Below are positions 61,201 to 64,000 of a stretch of DNA of 64,000 nucleotides, in pieces (position 1 is the first letter of the stretch; every line of letters starts with the position of its first letter). The notes beneath the pieces are model-generated. The model had not been told where the DNA came from. It did no database searches and worked only from the letters and a program-made list of their open reading frames with translations. Source of the stretch: Owenia fusiformis (lineage: Eukaryota > Annelida > Polychaeta > Sabellida > Oweniidae); the NCBI GenBank assembly GCA_903813345.2, contig CAIIXF020000011.1:33224166-33288165 (forward strand), in the 5' to 3' direction. Both the position numbers and the translations under genes were made by a program.

Positions 61201-64000
61201 CTTGTGAATCCATTGAATTGATTGCACTGTGTTACTAACACTTAACTGTCACTGCTTTAAGCCAAGTAAAATATCAAAAATAATACAATAATATGTACTA
61301 ATGTTGTAAATATGTGTTATAATATTAATGCAATATAATGCAATGGCATGGATTATCTTTAGAATAGCCATTTTGTAAGTCTGTTGAATAGCAAAGTAAC
61401 TGTAATGTAATGTTGTAAATGAACAAAATTGTATATGCATGTGTTTACCTGTCTATGTCAAATCCTGAGAGATCTTGCGAGGTTGCCATGGTAAATGAAA
61501 AGTCTGAGAATCTCTGACCTAGATAAGTCAGAAAATTTCAGAATTTCTTTAGAAATGGCTTACATGGTCAATTGTTTAATGTGGAGAAAAAACAGAGAAT
61601 TTTAAGTGATTGAAAGTTTGAACAATTGAAAATTTGACCAAAAAACTAAAAGGTACTTGAAAATAAATACATCTAGTCAGCTAATTATTTGTCTTTTTTA
61701 CTTTTTGTCAATGAATAACAAAGCATTTGGTCAGGGAACTAAATGCTTTATTCAGAGAAAAGAAGAGGAATTTTGAAATGTCTTGGCAACCCTGGCCTCC
61801 CCCTGTTGTTTTTAATAATTTAATAAAAAGCTTAATTTTATGTTACCACCACAAGTGGTGACCTGTGAAATATTGTTATAGTATCCAACTTTTTTCGTGG
61901 CAGCCCTTGGCAGTTGGTGTTTTGCGTCTAACAAATGGCAGGTGGTGACATTTTGCATGTTAATACCTTGTATTAATTTTTTATGTTATTGACTATAATT
62001 TTTTGCATGCATGCACAATTGCACATTCACTCTTCAATTTGTATTATGGTTTCTAACTGGTTTAGTAATTTGCTCTTTCAGGGATCAAAGATCTATGGAA
62101 AGGAGATGTTAAAATATGTACCTCTCATTGGTTGGGCTTGGTATTTCTCTGAAAGTATATTCCTTAAAAGGCAATGGGAGAAAGATCGAGAAATCATCAA
62201 ACATGACATTGGAAAACTATGCGATTTCCCTAAAGATTATTGGATGACTGTAAGTGTCTCTACATGATTTAAAATTCTTTCTTTATAGAAGAAATTGTTG
62301 TTTGCCTTACAGACTGACAATTGTGAAATATATCAATCATGGAATTACAGTACATGTACATTACTTTGAGCTTATATATTAAGTTTGCACATATCTTGCA
62401 TCTCAATCAAAATTATTGAAAATCGATGATTTCATTTGTTATTAAAAATAAATTTTTAATGACTGTAGCATAGGTGCAACTTGAAATATGTTTATGCAGG
62501 TGCTTTGAAATTAAAATGTTCTATTAATAGGGATACATTTTTGATGCAACCTACTCCTGTGATGAACTGTGAATTTATCATTTACACCAGATGCGTTCAT
62601 GGTTTCATTTGATTTTTATGGATGTCAATGCATGTACATTATATAATCTCTCTCCAATGAGAAAAAATGGCCAAAAAATTGCCAAAGGTATAAAATTCTT
62701 AAACACTAATGTGTAACCAATACTGTATTGTAAAATGTATGTTTACCATGTAACTGTATTTTAATTGTTTTTGCAATTGCTTTAACATGTTTTTTCTTTG
62801 AAATAAAAAAATTAAATAAAAAAGAAGATAAATCAAGGTTAAATCCAAACCAACATTGCTTTCTAGATTCTATTATTCCCTGAGGGAACCAGGTTCACTG
62901 ATAAGAAACATGCCGCCAGTATGGAGGTGGCCCGCAAGAAGGGTATGCCAGAACTCAAGCACCATCTATTGCCTAGAACTAAAGGCTTTGTTCTCTCCAT
63001 GTACGGATTAAAGGGAAAAAGTAAGTTAGAAATAAATTGCCGTCATCTATGTACTCAACAGCTATCACAGTATGATATTTAACTAAAGCTTATCATGGAC
63101 TTACTACAGTGACAGAAAACTAACATGATGGGTGCATTGTAATGTAGACTCTGATAGGCTATTTGGATTTTTCAATTAGTCATCTCCATAGTACACATTA
63201 TCTCAAATTTTTCCAGCTATTTTTAATGAATTGTGGAAAAAATATGAAAATTAGAATTCTTTTGTGCTTTAATGTATAATTACACACCAATTCTTTATCA
63301 CAAAAATTGTCTTCTCTTTTCAGTTCCTGCCATATATGACTGCACTATAGGATTCAGGAAAGATGGCGCCCCACCAAGTTTTTTCAGTATTTTAAATGGT
63401 AAAGCCTGTCGCTCAGAAATGTATGTCAGGTAAGGGACATTGAAAATAATAAATTGATATTATATGAATGGCATTCAACTGAGGATAAATAATTGTTGCT
63501 CTGAATTTAAGTCAAGGTTTAATTACGGTAACTTTATTAAGATAGTAAGGACACTGACTGTGAACCAGTGCATATTAAAACCATATACCTGTAGATCGTT
63601 AATATTGAAAAATAGCAACTCCAATTTTCTGCTTCAGCATAAACTTTTTAACAGTAAAGTTTTTAACAGTATTATGTGTGTGTGAAGTAATGCTGGTTCA
63701 CACTTTTCTTGAGACCAATCCAACATTTCATTCAGTTAGTGTGATGGCGAAAATATTTTCAAACATATCACTCACATTTGAATAATTGTGTGTATAACAA
63801 CAGCTTGTGGATTACAATGTATTTTGAATTGCCACAATACACAATGCTTAAATCCTAGGTTCATGCAGTTTATATATTATGGAACTAATTGTTGTTTTAT
63901 TTTAGACGCTATGCCACTAAAGACATTCCAACTGACACAGAGGAGGAGTGCGCTGAGTGGCTTCATCAGCTCTTCAGAGAGAAGGTAAATTAAAACAGCT

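Overview
The window is AT-rich nuclear DNA from an animal. Its genes are split by many GT-AG introns, its spacers are full of small non-autonomous DNA transposons, foldbacks and minisatellites, and its proteins resemble animal families. A marine invertebrate, probably a lophotrochozoan such as a mollusc, fits best. That is inferred from genome texture and receptor type, not from a diagnostic marker.

Layout: (1) 1-16599 has no recognisable gene. It holds a ~3.1 kb array of ~31-bp repeats whose orientation flips, a ~105-bp CACGTG-rich tandem repeat, a cluster of palindromic CATA repeats, a foldback and a MITE. (2) 16600-29902 (+) is a kainate-type ionotropic glutamate receptor gene: 13 exons covering ligand-binding lobes, channel and tail, without the signal-peptide exon. 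Its introns carry a nested MITE pair and an ~850-bp foldback. (3) 31288-33275 (+) is a second copy of the last four exons only (channel, second ligand-binding half, M4, tail), open throughout, with no amino-terminal exons in front. It may be an alternative 3' cassette of the same gene. (4) 37733-38338 (+) encodes a small secreted cysteine-rich protein that I do not recognise. (5) 39433-46253 (-) is cytoplasmic tyrosyl-tRNA synthetase, complete in 13 coding exons. (6) 46254-54267 is intergenic and dominated by a 741-bp-arm palindrome split by a 2,083-bp insertion. (7) 54268-63984 (+) is a lysophosphatidic-acid acyltransferase (AGPAT3/4 type), running off the right edge, with two tandem versions of the exon carrying the catalytic NHX4D motif.

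The genes do not form a functional unit. What links them is structure: two of the four loci carry tandem exon duplications that would let one gene make enzyme or channel variants. These are an acyltransferase with two catalytic exons that reading phase forces to be mutually exclusive, and a glutamate receptor with two channel cassettes sharing a 173-nt identical tract that suggests gene conversion.
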